Part shown: positions 63,990 to 64,000 of the stretch, in pieces
How positions within the stretch are numbered: position 1 is the stretch's first letter
How the letters are laid out: every line of letters begins with the position of its first letter
Origin: Stutzerimonas frequens
Lineage (GTDB): Bacteria; Pseudomonadota; Gammaproteobacteria; Pseudomonadales; Pseudomonadaceae
Reading direction: 5' to 3'
Assembly (NCBI RefSeq): GCF_024448335.1
Contig: NZ_JAMOHM010000003.1
Location: forward strand, 369,621 to 433,620
DNA: 64,000 bases
Made by a program: the position numbers and the translations under genes
Notes under the pieces: generated by a model
What the model was told of the DNA's origin: nothing
The model's database searches: none
Seen by the model: only the letters and a program-made list of their open reading frames with translations

Positions 63990-64000
63990 TCGTGATCTGA

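Overview
The window is a contiguous piece of a high G+C gammaproteobacterial chromosome. It most resembles Pseudomonas sensu lato, probably the Stutzerimonas (P. stutzeri) group. The evidence is the conserved pseudomonad order cysG-serS-crcB-rarA-lolA-ftsK-trxB-aat-bpt-infA-clpA-clpS-cspD-icd/idh-nudJ-mnmA-hflD-purB-aceA, the YejABEF/Npp-type peptide importer next to fabI, and a Ped/Exa-type PQQ alcohol oxidation cluster. Species cannot be fixed by eye. No rRNA, tRNA, CRISPR array, prophage or insertion sequence was seen.

Layout. 1-5.8 kb: 5'-truncated yejA, then yejB, yejE, yejF and fabI in one tight run. 5.9-7.8 kb: an SDR oxidoreductase divergent from an AraC-type regulator. 7.8-31.9 kb: a large quinoprotein region. 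It holds a PQQ alcohol dehydrogenase with the lanthanide signature (PedH-like) and one with the calcium signature (PedE/ExaA-like). Its other parts are a cytochrome c / MxaJ-XoxJ-like / SoxYZ-like / metallohydrolase operon, a pentapeptide-repeat protein, a soluble PAS chemoreceptor, a TonB-dependent receptor, a two-component system, a degenerate cupredoxin-like protein, a PedA1A2BC-like ABC system with beta-propeller and rhodanese-like partners, and an ErbR/AgmR-type response regulator. A small RNase D-like exonuclease and an MFS transporter sit inside the block. 31.9-58.8 kb: core housekeeping genes for siroheme, seryl-tRNA, fluoride export, replication repair, lipoprotein carriage, DNA translocation, thioredoxin reduction, the whole N-degron/ClpAS pathway, isocitrate metabolism, tRNA thiolation, purine synthesis and the glyoxylate shunt. 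58.9-64 kb: PhoX phosphatase behind a Pho-box-like repeat, an AI-2E family protein, a NhaC-superfamily transporter and queD.

How the parts work together. The quinoprotein block reads as a rare-earth-switchable alcohol oxidation module. The two periplasmic dehydrogenases would pass electrons to the cytochrome c550. Two families of inverted-repeat sites link the scattered genes. GGGAA-N3-TTCCC lies upstream of pedH, pedE and the TonB receptor only, in tandem at exactly 22 bp pitch for pedE and the receptor. A TACTAC-YT-TGGTACC / TTGGTA element lies upstream of pedH, pedE, the cupredoxin/ABC divergent promoter and the rhodanese-like gene. The first family puts the TonB receptor in the same regulon as the two dehydrogenases, which suggests an outer-membrane receptor for the lanthanide (or for PQQ). 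This is the most interesting hypothesis in the window. pqq biosynthesis genes and an aldehyde dehydrogenase are not in the window.

Start codons were chosen by ribosome binding sites and family length. Most long antisense reading frames are GC-codon-bias shadows and were left out.
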